DNA from: Antedon mediterranea
Taxonomy: Eukaryota > Echinodermata > Crinoidea > Comatulida > Antedonidae
NCBI RefSeq assembly: GCF_964355755.1
Contig: NC_092673.1
Span: 16,559,001 to 16,623,000 of the forward strand
Direction of reading: 5' to 3'
Length of the DNA: 64,000 bases
Under the pieces are notes generated by a model. That model saw nothing but the letters and a program-made list of their open reading frames with translations. It did not search any database and was not told the DNA's origin. How positions within the stretch are numbered: position 1 is the first letter of the stretch; every line of letters begins with the position of its first letter. A program made the translations under genes and the position numbers. Shown here piece by piece: positions 62,901-64,000 of this stretch.

Positions 62901-64000
62901 AGATAATATATCTCGCCTATAATGCGTGCCTCTGCCACTCGGTATTGAATATGTTTAACCGTCATCATAAAATTTTCCAACATTATACAGTAACATGTAC
63001 ATGGACATTCTAGAATGTGTTTAGATTTTAAGAAACCGTGTATAATAATTATTATAAGAACAATCAGAAACATTCCAAAAGTATGATTAGAAACTGTAAT
63101 ACCAATAGAGTAAGAAGTATCATCTAGAAGGTTACGAACATATCGTATACAAGAAGAGAGAACGGGTAGTGTTCTCTCTCCGTTTGGGTGAACTGAATGC
63201 TTGAAAACATTGACTCGCGCTGTTTCCTGAAGGATGCTATCATTAGAAACTGTAATCGAATAGAATAAGAAGTATGATCTGGAAAGTTATAAACATTATT
63301 GTATATATACAACACGCGATGCATGCACGGCATGTTATGCCTGTTACTGATTGCGCGACCGTATCAACTCGATCGGTAAAAAGAGACGGTGTATTGCTTC
63401 TTCTCGAAGTAAACAATATTTTAAATTGGTTCTCTCGGTATACAACACGCGATGAATGCACGGCATGTTATGCCTCTTATTGATTGCACGACCGTATCAA
63501 CTCGATCGGTAAAGAGACGGTGTATGTATCTACATGAACATTCTAGAATAAGAGTGTGTTTGGATTTAAGAAACCATGTATAATAATTATACAACGCGCG
63601 ATGAATGCTCGGCATGTTATGCATGTTACTGATTGCGCGGCTTACTCAACTTAACATTGACTATAATCGCGAATAAACAATGCATTGTGATATCCGCGCA
63701 AGTAATGCTGTTAAAAAAAGAATGTCCAGAATATAGGCTAACCAGACAACTAGGAGATCATTACGCTTTAGCAGATACAATACGGCGCTTCACTTAATCC
63801 ATCATGATGGTAGACTGGAGGTTGTAATGTGTTTAAATATATACAATCCTTTTTTTGTTTCCATGATAAAAACTAGAAATACATTTGTGAAAATATAATA
63901 ATAAAAGTCTGCCTCTTGCAGAGGCAATAAACTAACAAACCGCATCGGGTTTCGTATATTAATGCCTTGTATATATATAATCATCCATACAAGTCCGATA
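59960..64000 (+). repeat. Tandem segmental duplication of a ~2-kb non-coding unit
   Basis: 60531-62525 repeats from 62533 to the window end with an offset of about 2.0 kb, rising to 2.1 kb after a 120-bp extra block at 63309-63434. Inside the unit a shorter block with CAAACGGGTACCAGTTTTCT recurs (60536, 60714, 62536, 62713). 61660-62320 also matches 56445-57177, and 63785-64000 repeats it again. ORFs in the unit are copies of each other, start mostly without credible context and hold no domain. Confidence 0.85.

Noticed and set aside
60860-63624. Repeated 60-160-aa minus-strand ORFs
   Set aside because: They are copies of each other within the segmental duplication, differ in length by frameshifts and have no domain.
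1-64000. Bacterial-type features (operons with ribosome sites, tRNA or rRNA genes)
   Set aside because: Introns, TATA boxes, AATAAA signals and animal retroelements show a eukaryotic context; no tRNA or rRNA gene was recognised.

Overview
This window is animal genomic DNA, most likely from a marine invertebrate. It contains a BEL/Pao retrotransposon, non-LTR retrotransposon fragments, inverted-repeat elements, microsatellites and spliceosomal introns. Embedded in it is a long run of compact, mostly intact genes that looks like an endogenous large nuclear DNA virus. The host species cannot be read from the sequence. The viral family is also unassigned: a B-family DNA polymerase plus a D5-type SF3 helicase, with baculovirus/nimavirus-like apoptosis genes, suggests a naldavirus-like or other nuclear dsDNA lineage, but this is inference.

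Layout. 1-7.5 kb is nested mobile DNA on the minus strand: a 3'-cut BEL/Pao gag-pol ORF with its LTR, inserted into an older retroelement gag that also carries a 1.19-kb TIR transposon with a 6-bp target duplication. 7.55-8.38 kb is a 30-bp minisatellite. 8.5-26.8 kb is virus block 1: small proteins, a CARD-caspase-like protein directly upstream of DNA polymerase B, a BIR3-UBA-RING IAP followed by a protein kinase, a spliced coiled-coil gene, a second paralogous kinase and an 826-aa protein. 26.8-36.7 kb is repeat-rich: a 1.1-kb direct duplication, an AlkB-like gene, six copies of a ~1-kb tandem unit and a 44-bp satellite. 37.0-44.3 kb has a primase-helicase with one in-frame 126-nt intron and a six-exon gene with a 22-nt exon. 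44.3-48.4 kb mixes mobile elements with a CLCC1-like membrane gene. 48.4-54.9 kb is a block rich in membrane and glycoprotein genes, together with an F-box/zinc protein. 55-64 kb has inverted-repeat and tandem segmental duplications around a 524-aa coiled-coil protein and a two-exon IFITM/CD225 (dispanin) gene.

How the genes fit together. Polymerase and primase-helicase would form a replication core. Two kinases and several membrane proteins are typical of an enveloped nuclear virus. The IAP, the probably inactive CARD-caspase, the F-box protein and the IFITM-like protein form a host-interaction set aimed at cell death and membrane defence, and a CLCC1-like protein could act at the nuclear envelope. 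Nearly all viral ORFs are open although most carry trinucleotide microsatellites coding for poly-D, S, G, P, A or E. This suggests recent integration or continued selection. A LINE fragment inside one copy of a duplicated segment, and another inside an intron, show that the locus sits in host chromatin. Many 5' ends in naive ORF calls begin at GTG/TTG; starts here were moved to the first credible ATG.
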